Assembly: GCA_024235855.1 (NCBI GenBank) | Contig: JACKLN010000004.1 | Coordinates: 248,001-312,000 of the forward strand | Direction: 5' to 3' | Length of the DNA: 64,000 bases | Origin: Burkholderiaceae bacterium | GTDB taxonomy: Bacteria > Pseudomonadota > Gammaproteobacteria > Burkholderiales > Burkholderiaceae_C | Shown here: piece after piece, positions 53,501 through 61,412 of the stretch | Numbering within the stretch: the stretch's first letter is position 1 | How the letters are laid out: the number at the start of each line of letters is the position of its first letter | Notes under the pieces: model-generated | What the model was told of the DNA's origin: nothing | The model's database searches: none | Seen by the model: the letters and a program-made list of their open reading frames with translations, nothing else | Position numbers and translations under genes: made by a program

Positions 53501-54382
53501 CTGCTGGCCGAAGCCGCCTGGCTGGCCGCATCTGCCGACGAGCCGCTGGCCATGAACTTCGTGCGCAAGCACGCGCTGGCCCACCAGGCGGCGCATGGCG
53601 GCGCGCTGGAGACCGCGGCGCTGCGCGTGTTCGGCAATGCCGAGGGCGCCTACGGCGCCAACGTCAACATGCTCATCGACAACAGCCGCTGGGACGGCGA
53701 GGACGAGCTCGCCGAGACCTACACCCGGCGCAAGGGCTTCGCCTACGGCCGCGACGGCCGGCCCAGCAAGCAGCCGGCGCTGCTGGACAGCGTGCTCGCC
53801 GGCGTGGCCCTGGCCTACCAGAACCTGGAATCGGTGGAGCTGGGCGTGACCACCATCGACACCTACTTCGACACGCTGGGCGGCATCAGCCGCGCCATCG
53901 CCCGCGCCAAGCGCGGCGCAGGCACGGCCGGCGCCGGCGACGCCACGGCGCCCGTCTACATCGGCGACCAGACCCACGGCGCCGGCACGGTGCGCACGCT
54001 CGACGAGCAGGTGGCGCTGGAGACCCGCACGCGTATGCTCAACCCCAAGTGGTACGAAGGCATGCTGGCCCACGGCTACGAGGGCGTGCGCCAGATCGAG
54101 AGCGCGATCACCAACACCATGGGCTGGTCGGCCACCACGGGCCAGGTGGCGCCGTGGGTCTACCAGCAGCTCACCCAGACCTTCATGCTGGACCCCGCGA
54201 TGCGCGACCGCCTCGCCCAGCTCAACCCGCACGCGTCGGCCAAGGTCGCGCAGCGTCTGCTCGAGGCCAGCGCCCGGCAGTACTGGACCCCCGATGCCGA
54301 GATGCTGGACGCGCTGCAACGCGCCGGCGACGAGCTCGAGGACCGCCTCGAAGGCGTCTACACCCCAAGGATGGCCGCATGA
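50543..54382 (+). CDS. bchH: Magnesium chelatase subunit H
   Basis: A 1279-residue subunit that binds protoporphyrin IX and inserts Mg2+ with BchI and BchD (not in this window). Recognisable blocks: MRVTLVTMDSHLASAAERAA at the N-terminus, GCARHCHFESA..., HFGTHGALEFMPGKQ, and NMLIDNSRWDGEDELAETYTRRKGFAYG. The ATG at 50543 overlaps bchB; the ATG at 50594 (MRVTLV) is a second possibility and is closer to the usual family start. The first step of the bacteriochlorophyll branch. Confidence 0.97.
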   Translation: MPRPISARESTRAAGIPMRVTLVTMDSHLASAAERAARTLATDLPGLVFTVHAAAEWNDKPAALARCHADIAAADIVIATMLFMEDHFLPVIDALRARRDHCDAMVCAMSAGEVMKLTRMGRFSMDGQATGMTALLKKLRQRMSGKGETEGAAKPSAGAQQMALLRRLPQILRFIPGTAQDLRIYFLVLQYWLAGSQDNVASLVHLLVQRYAAGPREPLRARARPDAPRAYPEVGVYHPRLPGRLTEDATALPSPKQAAGTVGLLLMRSYLLAGNTAHYDGVIGALEARGLRVLPAFATGLDARPAVEAFFLRQGRPTVDAVVSLTGFSLVGGPAYNDARAAEATLAALDVPYLSVMPVEFQTLEQWGDSERGLMPVEATMMVAIPELDGSTGPMVYGGRSDAAGAACNGCARHCHFESAAEAHDMQSCPERAEALAARVARLVALRRSERAQRRVACVLFNFPPNAGNTGTAAFLSVFESLHNLLLALRHEGYTVDVPATPDALRERIVQGNAERLGAAANVHARIATDDHVRREPHLAEIEAQWGPAPGRIQSDGSSIHVLGERFGNVFVGIQPGMGYEGDPMRLLFERGFSPTHAFTAFYRWLREDFAADAVLHFGTHGALEFMPGKQAGLSGTCWPDRLIGDLPNFYLYASNNPSEGTIAKRRAAATLISYLTPPVGQAGLYKGLVDLKASIERWRALPPEAQAEREALTPLLQAQAAQLEFTAAEPAWTDLPASGLANQVDCLWRAVLETETTLIPHGLHVVGRPLTPAERLDFLRAMGAASADGGKALPEAALQALVDGRSPKQAMATAGLPADDALLARLTELATAGAQLADDHEIAAILHALDGRWLRPAPGGDLLHNPDVLPTGRNLHGFDPFRLPSAFAVQDGARQAERLLARHQADGHAFPETVALVLWGTDTLKTEGAPIGQALALLGAKPRFDGYGRLAGAELLPLESLGRPRVDVVITLSGIFRDLLPLQIKLLAEAAWLAASADEPLAMNFVRKHALAHQAAHGGALETAALRVFGNAEGAYGANVNMLIDNSRWDGEDELAETYTRRKGFAYGRDGRPSKQPALLDSVLAGVALAYQNLESVELGVTTIDTYFDTLGGISRAIARAKRGAGTAGAGDATAPVYIGDQTHGAGTVRTLDEQVALETRTRMLNPKWYEGMLAHGYEGVRQIESAITNTMGWSATTGQVAPWVYQQLTQTFMLDPAMRDRLAQLNPHASAKVAQRLLEASARQYWTPDAEMLDALQRAGDELEDRLEGVYTPRMAA

Positions 54383-55317
54383 ACGTCGCTTCAGTCCCGC
54401 TCACCGAACTCCGGCGGGCCGATGGCCTGGCCCTCAAGCGTGCCGGCACCGGCTGCGGCGACGGCGAGGGCAGCGTGCAGGTGCAGCTCGACCCCAACCT
54501 GCGCATCGGCACCGCCAAGGTCTTCGCCGTCTACGGCAAGGGCGGCATCGGCAAGAGCACCACCAGCTCCAACCTCAGCGTGGCCTTCAGCAAGCTGGGC
54601 AAGCGCGTGCTGCAGATCGGCTGCGACCCCAAGCACGACTCCACCTTCACGCTGACCAAGAAGCTGATGCCCACGGTCATCGACGTGCTCGAGGGCGTGG
54701 ACTTCCACGCCGAAGAGTTGCGGCCCGAGGACTTCGTCTGGGAAGGCTACAACGGCGTGATGTGCGTGGAGGCCGGCGGCCCGCCGGCGGGCACCGGCTG
54801 CGGCGGCTACGTGGTCGGCCAGACCGTCAAGCTGCTGAAGGAACACCACCTGCTCGACGACACCGACGTGGTGATCTTCGACGTGCTGGGCGACGTGGTC
54901 TGCGGCGGTTTCGCCGCACCGCTGCAGCACGCCGACCGCGCGCTGATCGTCACCGCCAACGACTTCGACTCGATCTTCGCGATGAACCGCATCGTGCAGG
55001 CCATCGGCGCGAAGGCGAAGAACTACAAGGTCCGGCTGGGCGGTGTCATCGCCAACCGCTCGGCCGGCACCGACCAGATCGACAAGTTCAACAACATGGT
55101 CGGCCTCAAGACCATGGCGCGCTTCCCGGACCTGGACGCCATCCGCCGCAGCCGGCTGAAGAAGGCCACGCTGTTCGAGATGGACGACTCGCCCGAGGTG
55201 CGTGCCGTGCAGGAGGAGTACCTGCGCCTGGCCGCCTCGCTGTGGGCCGGGGGCGACCCCTATGCCGCGGTGCCGATGAAGGACCGCGACCTCTTCGACC
55301 TGCTGGGCTTCGACTGA
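54379..55317 (+). CDS. bchL: Dark protochlorophyllide reductase, iron-sulfur ATPase subunit L
   Basis: A 312-residue nitrogenase-iron-protein-like ATPase that feeds electrons to BchNB. P-loop YGKGGIGKST at residues 53-61, and cluster ligands Cys141 (GTGCGGYV) and Cys175 (VVCGGFAAP) from each monomer of a dimer. The start overlaps the bchH stop by four bases. Oxygen sensitivity of the enzyme explains why this operon needs aerobic repression. Confidence 0.98.
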   Translation: MNVASVPLTELRRADGLALKRAGTGCGDGEGSVQVQLDPNLRIGTAKVFAVYGKGGIGKSTTSSNLSVAFSKLGKRVLQIGCDPKHDSTFTLTKKLMPTVIDVLEGVDFHAEELRPEDFVWEGYNGVMCVEAGGPPAGTGCGGYVVGQTVKLLKEHHLLDDTDVVIFDVLGDVVCGGFAAPLQHADRALIVTANDFDSIFAMNRIVQAIGAKAKNYKVRLGGVIANRSAGTDQIDKFNNMVGLKTMARFPDLDAIRRSRLKKATLFEMDDSPEVRAVQEEYLRLAASLWAGGDPYAAVPMKDRDLFDLLGFD

Positions 55318-56042
55318 TGGACATGCGCACCCGCAGCCCCGTCGGCGGCTACGACCAGCGCCGCGGCGAGATCGCGCACTACTTCGACCGCACCGCGGCG
55401 CAGGCCTGGGCGCGGCTGACCTCCGACGCCCCGGTGGGCCGCATCCGCGCCACCGTGCGCGCCGGGCGCGACCGCATGCGCACCACGCTGCTGTCCTGGC
55501 TGCCGGCCGATCTTCGCGGTCTGCGACTGCTGGACGCCGGTTGCGGCACCGGCGCCCTGGCCGTGGAAGCGGCGCGGCGTGGGGCCGACGTGCTGGCGGT
55601 GGACCTGTCGCCCACGCTGGTGGACCTGGCCCGCGAGCGCCTGCCGCACGACCTGGGCGAAGGCCGCATTGAGTTCCGCGCCGGCGACCTGCTGGACCCG
55701 GGACTGGGCCACTTCGACCACGTGGTGGCGATGGACTCGCTGATCCACTACGAACTGCCCGACGCGGTGCGCGTGCTGCAGGCGCTGACGGCCCGCACCC
55801 GCGGCAGCCTGCTCTTCACCTTCGCGCCGCGCACGCCGGCGCTGGCGGCCATGCACGCGGTGGGCCGCATGTTCCCGCGTGGCGACCGCTCGCCGGCGCT
55901 GCAGCCGATGGCCGAGACCCGGCTGCGCACCATGCTGGCCACGCACACGCCCGGCTGGCACGCGGTGCGCACGCAGCGCGTGGCCAGCGGCTTCTACACC
56001 TCGCAGGCGCTGGAACTGCGCCCGGCGGACACGGCCGCCTGA
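55317..56042 (+). CDS. bchM: Mg-protoporphyrin IX methyltransferase
   Basis: A 241-residue SAM-dependent O-methyltransferase acting on the C13 propionate of Mg-protoporphyrin IX. SAM fold motif LLDAGCGTGALAVEAARRGADVLAVDLS near residues 71-98, then VAMDSLIHYELPDAV and LLFTFAPRTPALAAMHAVGRMFPRGDRSPA. The start (TGATG) overlaps the bchL stop by one base. Confidence 0.97.
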   Translation: MDMRTRSPVGGYDQRRGEIAHYFDRTAAQAWARLTSDAPVGRIRATVRAGRDRMRTTLLSWLPADLRGLRLLDAGCGTGALAVEAARRGADVLAVDLSPTLVDLARERLPHDLGEGRIEFRAGDLLDPGLGHFDHVVAMDSLIHYELPDAVRVLQALTARTRGSLLFTFAPRTPALAAMHAVGRMFPRGDRSPALQPMAETRLRTMLATHTPGWHAVRTQRVASGFYTSQALELRPADTAA

Positions 56043-56047
56043 CCGCC

Positions 56048-57493
56048 ATGAACACCCCGCGTCGCCTGCCCTTCGCCGCCCGCCTGGCCAAGAAGCTGCC
56101 GGCGCAGTGGCTGCCGTTCGCCGACGCCGCCAGCGCCGAGCTGCCGCTGCCGCGGCTGCTGCGGCTGTCGCTGTTCCAGGTCTCGGTGGGCCTGGCGCTG
56201 GCGCTGCTGGTGGGCACGCTCAACCGGGTCATGATCGTGGAACTGGGTCTGGCCGCCAGCCTGGTGGCGCTGATGGTGGCCCTGCCCATCGTGGCCGCGC
56301 CGCTGCGGGCGCTGATCGGCCACCGCTCCGACACCCACGCCTCGGCCATCGGCTGGCGGCGCGTGCCCTACCTGTTCATCGGCACCGGGCTGCAGTTCGG
56401 CGGCCTGGCCATCATGCCGTTTGCGCTGTTGCTGCTCACCGGCCGCGGCGAAGCGGCGATCCCTGGACTCGGCCCCGTCGCCGCGGCGCTGGCCTTTCTG
56501 CTGGTGGGCGCGGGCGCGCAGATCACGCAGACCGCCGGGCTGGCACTGGCCACCGACCTGGCCCCCGAACCCACCCGGGCCCGCGTGGTGGCGCTGATGT
56601 ACGTGATGCTGCTCGTGGGCCTGGCCGGCGGCGGCACGCTGGCCGGGCTGCTGCTGGCCGACTTCTCGCCGACGCGGCTGATCCAGGTCGTGCAGGGTGC
56701 GGCGGTGTGCACGCTGGCCCTGAACGTGGTGGCCGCGTGGCGGCAGGAGGCGCGTGACCCGACACGCCGCCGCCGCGCCACCGAGCCGGCCCCGGCCTTC
56801 GGCCCGCGCTGGCGGGCCTTCATCGCCCAGCCGGGCGCCCGCCGCTTCCTCTGGGCCGTGGGCCTGGGCACCGCGGCCTTCAGCATGCAGGACGTGGTGC
56901 TGGAGCCCTACGGCGGCGAGATCCTGCACCTGGGCGTGGGCGCCACCAGTTCGCTCACCGCGATGATGGCCGGCGGCGCGCTCGTCGCCTTCGCGCTGGC
57001 TGCGCGCTGGCTGGGCCGCGGCAGCGACGCCGGCCGCGTGGCCGCCACCGGCGCGCTGATCGGGCTGCCGGCCTTCGCCCTCGTGATCCTCTCCGCGCCG
57101 ATGGGCCTGCCCGCGCTGTTCCGTGCCGGCACGGTGCTGGTCGGTTTCGGCAGCGGCCTGTTCGCCGTCGGCACGCTCACCGCGGCCATGGCGCTGGAGC
57201 GCCCGGGCCAGGCCGGCCTGGCGCTCGGCGCCTGGGGCGCGGTGCAGGCCACCGCCGCGGGTGTGGCCATCGCCGTGGGTGGTGGCCTGCGCGACGCCGT
57301 CTCGGCACTGGCGCTGGATGGCGCGCTCGGCCCTGTGCTGGCCAGCCCGGTCACCGGCTACGGCGTCGTCTACCACCTCGAGATCCTGCTGTTGTTCGCC
57401 GCGCTGGTGGCCATCGGACCGCTGGTGCGGCCCTATGGCCGCCGCCGCCCCCCCGCCACCCCGCAGATCGGCCTGGCCGACCTGCCGGGCTGA
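56048..57493 (+). CDS. lhaA: Light-harvesting 1 assembly protein LhaA (PucC family)
   Basis: A 481-residue, twelve-helix membrane protein of the BCD family that assists LH1 assembly. RLSLFQVSVGLALALLVGTLNRVMIVELGLAASLVALMVALPIVAAPLRALIGHRSDTH is the classical opening. It is a paralogue of the gene at 42139. Starts five bases after bchM, before puhA, its standard position in purple bacteria. Confidence 0.96.
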   Translation: MNTPRRLPFAARLAKKLPAQWLPFADAASAELPLPRLLRLSLFQVSVGLALALLVGTLNRVMIVELGLAASLVALMVALPIVAAPLRALIGHRSDTHASAIGWRRVPYLFIGTGLQFGGLAIMPFALLLLTGRGEAAIPGLGPVAAALAFLLVGAGAQITQTAGLALATDLAPEPTRARVVALMYVMLLVGLAGGGTLAGLLLADFSPTRLIQVVQGAAVCTLALNVVAAWRQEARDPTRRRRATEPAPAFGPRWRAFIAQPGARRFLWAVGLGTAAFSMQDVVLEPYGGEILHLGVGATSSLTAMMAGGALVAFALAARWLGRGSDAGRVAATGALIGLPAFALVILSAPMGLPALFRAGTVLVGFGSGLFAVGTLTAAMALERPGQAGLALGAWGAVQATAAGVAIAVGGGLRDAVSALALDGALGPVLASPVTGYGVVYHLEILLLFAALVAIGPLVRPYGRRRPPATPQIGLADLPG

Positions 57494-57517
57494 TCGGATT
57501 CGCCTGGAGAGAGACCT

Positions 57518-58288
57518 ATGGGAACCGGAGCCATCACCCAGTCCGTGGACGTCGCGCAGCTCGTGCTGTACCTGTTCTGGATCTTCTTCGCCGGCCTCAT
57601 CTACTACCTCGTGCGCGAGAACCACCGCGAGGGCTACCCGATGCAGGTGGATCACGAACGCAAGACCACCATCACCGGCTGGCCGGTGCCGCGGCCCAAG
57701 ACCTACACGCTGCCCGACGGCAGCACGGTGACGGTGCCGCGCGCGATGGACCCGCAGCCCGAGATGTCGGCCGAAGCGGCGCACGGCTACGCCGCCGCGC
57801 CGCTGGTGCCGGTGGGTGACCCATTGACCGCCGGCGTGGGCCCGGGTGCGTGGGCACTGCGCGCCGACGTGCCCGACCCCGACCTCGAGGGCCAGCCCAA
57901 GATCCGGCCGCTGCGCAACTGGGGCGAGGACTTCGGCGTCGCCCACGGCAGCGTGGACCCGCGCGGCCTGCCGGTGATCGGCGCCGACGGCGTCGTGTCC
58001 GGCACCTGCACCGATGCCTGGCTGGACCGCATGGAGACGATCTTCCGCTTCCTGGAGGTGGAGGTCGCCACCGCCGACGGCACGCGTCGCGTACTGCTGC
58101 CGATGAACTTCGCCCGCGTGGTGCGCACCGGTGTGCACGTCAAGGCGCTGATGGGGGCGCAGTTCGCCGGCGTGCCGGCCACGCGGCACCCCGACCAGGT
58201 CACGCTGCGCGAGGAGGACCGCATCGCCGCCTACTACGGCGCCGGCACCCTGTACGCCGACCCGGACCGCGCCGAGCCGTTCTTCTGA
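57518..58288 (+). CDS. puhA: Photosynthetic reaction centre H subunit
   Basis: A 256-residue subunit with one N-terminal membrane helix (about 13-32, QLVLYLFWIFFAGLIYYLVREN) and a cytoplasmic PRC-barrel-type domain. GYPMQVDHERK..., WALRADVPDPDLEGQPKIRPLRNWGEDFGVAHGSVDPRGLPVIGADG mark the family. AGAGA lies before the ATG at 57518. It stabilises the reaction centre and channels protons to QB. Confidence 0.97.
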   Translation: MGTGAITQSVDVAQLVLYLFWIFFAGLIYYLVRENHREGYPMQVDHERKTTITGWPVPRPKTYTLPDGSTVTVPRAMDPQPEMSAEAAHGYAAAPLVPVGDPLTAGVGPGAWALRADVPDPDLEGQPKIRPLRNWGEDFGVAHGSVDPRGLPVIGADGVVSGTCTDAWLDRMETIFRFLEVEVATADGTRRVLLPMNFARVVRTGVHVKALMGAQFAGVPATRHPDQVTLREEDRIAAYYGAGTLYADPDRAEPFF

Positions 58289-58307
58289 CCCTCACCGCAG
58301 GCCCGCC

Positions 58308-58985
58308 ATGTCCCATGGATCCCCCCACGTGCCCGAGCACGACTTCGAGCCGCAACCCGGCCTGCCCGAGCCGCTGCCGCGCGACGAGACCTTGCTCTGG
58401 CAGGGTGCCCCCGACTGGCGTGCCCTGGCCGTGCGCGCCTTCCACGTGCGCAAGCTGACGCTGTACTTCACCGCCCTGCTGGCGATGCAGGCCGTGGTCT
58501 GGACCGAAGGCGGCCACAGCGCCGCCGAGACGCTGCGCGCCATGGCACCGGCCATCGCGCTGTCGGCGCTGGGGCTGGGCCTGGTGAGCCTGCTGGCATG
58601 GCTCTCGGCCCGCGCCACGCTCTACACGCTGACCGACCGCCGCGTCGTGATGCGCATCGGCATCGTGCTGACGATCACCTTCAACCTGCCGCTCAGGCGC
58701 ATCGTGGCGGCCGACCTGCGGCCCGGCCCGTGCGGCACGGCCGACATCGCGCTGCGCCTGGAGCCCGGAGGCCCCGGCATCGCCTGGCTGACGCTGTGGC
58801 CGCATGCACGGCCGTGGCGCATCGGCCGCGCGGAGCCGATGCTGCGCTGCCTGCCGCAGGGCGAGCAGGTGGCGGCACGCCTGACGCGCGCCTGGGCACA
58901 GCACCACGGCGGCCTCGGCGTGGCCGCCGTCTCGCCCACCGCGACCACGCCGCAGGGCGCGCAGCCGGCGCTGGCATCTCGTTGA
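58308..58985 (+). CDS. puhB: Reaction centre assembly protein PuhB
   Basis: A 225-residue protein with three membrane helices and a short N-terminal region: PLPRDETLLWQGAPDWRALAVRAFHVRKLTLYF, and RATLYTLTDRRVVMRIGIVLTITFNLPLRRIVAADLRPG, the bPH2-like domain typical of PuhB. Needed for efficient reaction centre assembly. Starts 19 bases after puhA. Confidence 0.94.
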   Translation: MSHGSPHVPEHDFEPQPGLPEPLPRDETLLWQGAPDWRALAVRAFHVRKLTLYFTALLAMQAVVWTEGGHSAAETLRAMAPAIALSALGLGLVSLLAWLSARATLYTLTDRRVVMRIGIVLTITFNLPLRRIVAADLRPGPCGTADIALRLEPGGPGIAWLTLWPHARPWRIGRAEPMLRCLPQGEQVAARLTRAWAQHHGGLGVAAVSPTATTPQGAQPALASR

Positions 58986-58995
58986 ACCGGATCCG

Positions 58996-59451
58996 ATGAT
59001 GGCCACGCTGACCACCCCGATGCCCCGCACGCCGCTGCTCGCGCTGGCGGCGGTGGTGGTGCTGTCCGTGGCCGGCACCGCCGCCGTGCGCTGGACGTCG
59101 CCGGCCCCTGCGGCCGAATCCGCGTCGGCCCATCGCCAGGCTGCCGCGCAGCACTGGCGCACCCTGCACTTCAGCGACACCGCCGACCACGGCATCGCCA
59201 TCCACGACGCTGCCACCGGCGCGCTGCTGGACACGCTGCACGGGGAACAGGGCTTCGTGCGCGGCGCGCTGCGCGCGATGACGCGCGAGCGCCGCATCCG
59301 CGGTGTGAGCGACAGCACGGCGGCCTTCGAACTGGCCGTCGGCGCCGACGGCCGGCTGACGTTGCGCGACCCGGCCACCGGCCTGACCCTCGACCTGCTG
59401 GCCTTCGGGCCGACGAACGCCGGCGCGTTCGCGCGCCTGCTCGGCCTCTGA
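58996..59451 (+). CDS. puhC: PuhC-like assembly protein
   Basis: A 151-residue single-span membrane protein: helix near 13-32 (LLALAAVVVLSVAGTAAVRW), then a periplasmic domain with LHFSDTADHGIAIHDAATGALLDTLHGEQGFVRGALRAMTRERRIRGV, the most conserved block of PuhC. It aids formation of the core complex. Position between puhB and acsF supports the call. Confidence 0.9.
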   Translation: MMATLTTPMPRTPLLALAAVVVLSVAGTAAVRWTSPAPAAESASAHRQAAAQHWRTLHFSDTADHGIAIHDAATGALLDTLHGEQGFVRGALRAMTRERRIRGVSDSTAAFELAVGADGRLTLRDPATGLTLDLLAFGPTNAGAFARLLGL

Positions 59452-59479
59452 CGCCGGGCGCGACCCCAAGGAGACCTCC

Positions 59480-60565
59480 ATGTCCGCCGTCCACGCCACC
59501 CACGCCATCGACAGCAGCGCCGCCGCCGCGGCCAAGGCCAAGCAGGAAACGCTGCTGACGCCGCGCTTCTACACCACGGACTTCGACGCCATGGACCGCA
59601 TCGACGTCGGCGCCATCCGCGCCGAGTGGGACGCGATGATGGCCGAGTACGAGGGCGACAACAACCACGACCACTTCCAGCGCGACGCCGCCTTCGGCGA
59701 GGAGGCGCGCACGCAGATGGCACGCTGGACGCCCGAACTCAAGCAGGAGTTCCTGGACTTCCTGGTCAGCTCGGTGACCTCGGAATTCTCCGGCTGCGTG
59801 CTCTACAACGAGATCGCCAAGCACGTGCAGAACCCGGACGTGAAGGCGCTGATGCGCTTCATGGCGCGCGACGAGTCGCGGCATGCCGGCTTCATCAACC
59901 AGTCGCTCAAGGATTTCGGGCTCGGGCTGGACCTGGGCGACCTCAAGCGCACCAAGAAGTACACCTACTTCAAGCCCAAGTACATCTTCTACGCCACCTA
60001 CCTGAGCGAGAAGATCGGCTACGCGCGCTACATCACCATCTTCCGCCAGCTCGAGCGGCACCCGGAACTGCGCTTCCACCCGATCTTTCGCTGGTTCGAG
60101 CGCTGGTGCAACGACGAATTCCGCCACGGCGAGTCGTTCGCGCTGATCATGCGCGCGCACCCGCACCTGCTGCGCGGCGGCAACCTGCTGTGGATCCGCT
60201 TCTTCCTGCTCGCGGTCTACGCCACGATGTACGTGCGCGACCACACGCGGCCGATGCTCAAGCAGGCCATGGGCCTGGACCCGACGAGCTACGACTACCA
60301 GGTCTTCGACATCACCACCGAGATCTCCAAGCAGGTCTTCCCGGTCTCGCTGGACACCGACCACCCGGCCTTCCGCGCCGGCCTCGACCGCCTGTTCCGC
60401 CTGTCCGAGCGCATGGAGGCGGCCAAGTCCCGTGGCGGCCTCGTCGGCCGCCTGCAGCAGGCCGGGCTGGCGGTGGCCGGTGCGGCCACCTTCGCGCGGC
60501 TGTACCTGATGCCGGTGAAGCGCCACGCGCTGCCGACGCAGGTGCGCGTGGCCCCGGCCTGGTGA
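59480..60565 (+). CDS. acsF: Oxygen-dependent Mg-protoporphyrin monomethyl ester cyclase
   Basis: A 361-residue di-iron oxidative cyclase that forms the fifth ring of protochlorophyllide using O2. Di-iron ligand blocks: EFSGCVLYNEIAKHV, RDESRHAGFINQ, and NDEFRHGESFALI. AAGGAG is six bases before the ATG. Its place in the puh operon between puhC and puhE is seen in Rubrivivax-type clusters. The anaerobic alternative, bchE, is not in the window. Confidence 0.97.
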   Translation: MSAVHATHAIDSSAAAAAKAKQETLLTPRFYTTDFDAMDRIDVGAIRAEWDAMMAEYEGDNNHDHFQRDAAFGEEARTQMARWTPELKQEFLDFLVSSVTSEFSGCVLYNEIAKHVQNPDVKALMRFMARDESRHAGFINQSLKDFGLGLDLGDLKRTKKYTYFKPKYIFYATYLSEKIGYARYITIFRQLERHPELRFHPIFRWFERWCNDEFRHGESFALIMRAHPHLLRGGNLLWIRFFLLAVYATMYVRDHTRPMLKQAMGLDPTSYDYQVFDITTEISKQVFPVSLDTDHPAFRAGLDRLFRLSERMEAAKSRGGLVGRLQQAGLAVAGAATFARLYLMPVKRHALPTQVRVAPAW

Positions 60566-60602
60566 GCCGCCACGGCATGACCCGCCAGCCAGGCGCCGTC
60601 CA

Positions 60603-61403
60603 ATGACCGACCCGCTGTTCGGCTACACGGCACCGGTGCTGTTCGCGGTGTTCGTGTGGTGGTTCTCCACCGGGCTGGTACTGCTGTTGGACGGCCTGCC
60701 GCGCACCAGCTTCCGCTGGAGCCACGCGCTGTCCACCGGGCTGGCGCTGGCAGCCTTTGCCGGCCTGTCGCACACCGCCGGCCAGGCCACGGCCACCGGC
60801 GCCTTCTGCGCCTTCACCAGTGCGCTGCTGGTCTGGGGCTGGCACGAGCTGAGCTTCCTCACCGGCTGGGTCACCGGCCCGCGCCAGCGCGCGGCCGACG
60901 CCGGCCTTCAAGGCTGGCCGCGCTTCCGCCAGGCCACGCTGGCCGTGCTGTGGCACGAACTCGCCATCCTGGCCTCGGGCGTCGTGATCGCGGCGCTGAC
61001 CTGGGACGCGCCCAACCAGGTCGGCATCGCCACCTTCGGCGTGCTGTGGGTGATGCGGCTGAGCGCCAAGCTCAACGTGTTCCTGGGCGTGCGCAACCTC
61101 AGCGTCGAGTTCCTGCCGGCGCACCTGGCCTACCTGGCCAGCTACTTCCGCGCGCGGCCGATGAACGGGCTGTTCCCCTGGTCGGTGACGGCCGCCACCG
61201 TGGTGGCGGTGCTGCTGGTGCTGGACGCGCTGGAAGGCGGCCCCGGCAGTGCCCAGGCCACCGGCGGCCTGCTGGTGGCCACGCTGCTGGCCCTGGCCAT
61301 CCTCGAGCACGGGTTGATGGTGCTGCCCATCCAGGCACAGGCGCTCTGGGCCTGGGCCATGCGCGGCAGGCGCGCCGATGCCACCGACCTGCCGGCCACC
61401 TGA
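60603..61403 (+). CDS. puhE: PuhE-type membrane protein
   Basis: A 266-residue protein with about seven membrane helices: FVWWFSTGLVLLLDGLPRTSFRWSHA, ALLVWGWHELSFLTGWVTGPR, HELAILASGVVIAALTWDAPNQVG. It matches PuhE (DUF3623), a photosynthesis-cluster-specific protein of unclear role, and sits in the usual place after acsF. Confidence 0.92.
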   Translation: MTDPLFGYTAPVLFAVFVWWFSTGLVLLLDGLPRTSFRWSHALSTGLALAAFAGLSHTAGQATATGAFCAFTSALLVWGWHELSFLTGWVTGPRQRAADAGLQGWPRFRQATLAVLWHELAILASGVVIAALTWDAPNQVGIATFGVLWVMRLSAKLNVFLGVRNLSVEFLPAHLAYLASYFRARPMNGLFPWSVTAATVVAVLLVLDALEGGPGSAQATGGLLVATLLALAILEHGLMVLPIQAQALWAWAMRGRRADATDLPAT

Positions 61404-61412
61404 AGGGCCACC

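Noticed and set aside
50558..54319. A 1253-codon open frame antisense to bchH
   Set aside because: It is the mirror of a GC-rich coding strand; its protein is Val/Gly/Arg/Gln-rich without domains, and bchH is unmistakable.
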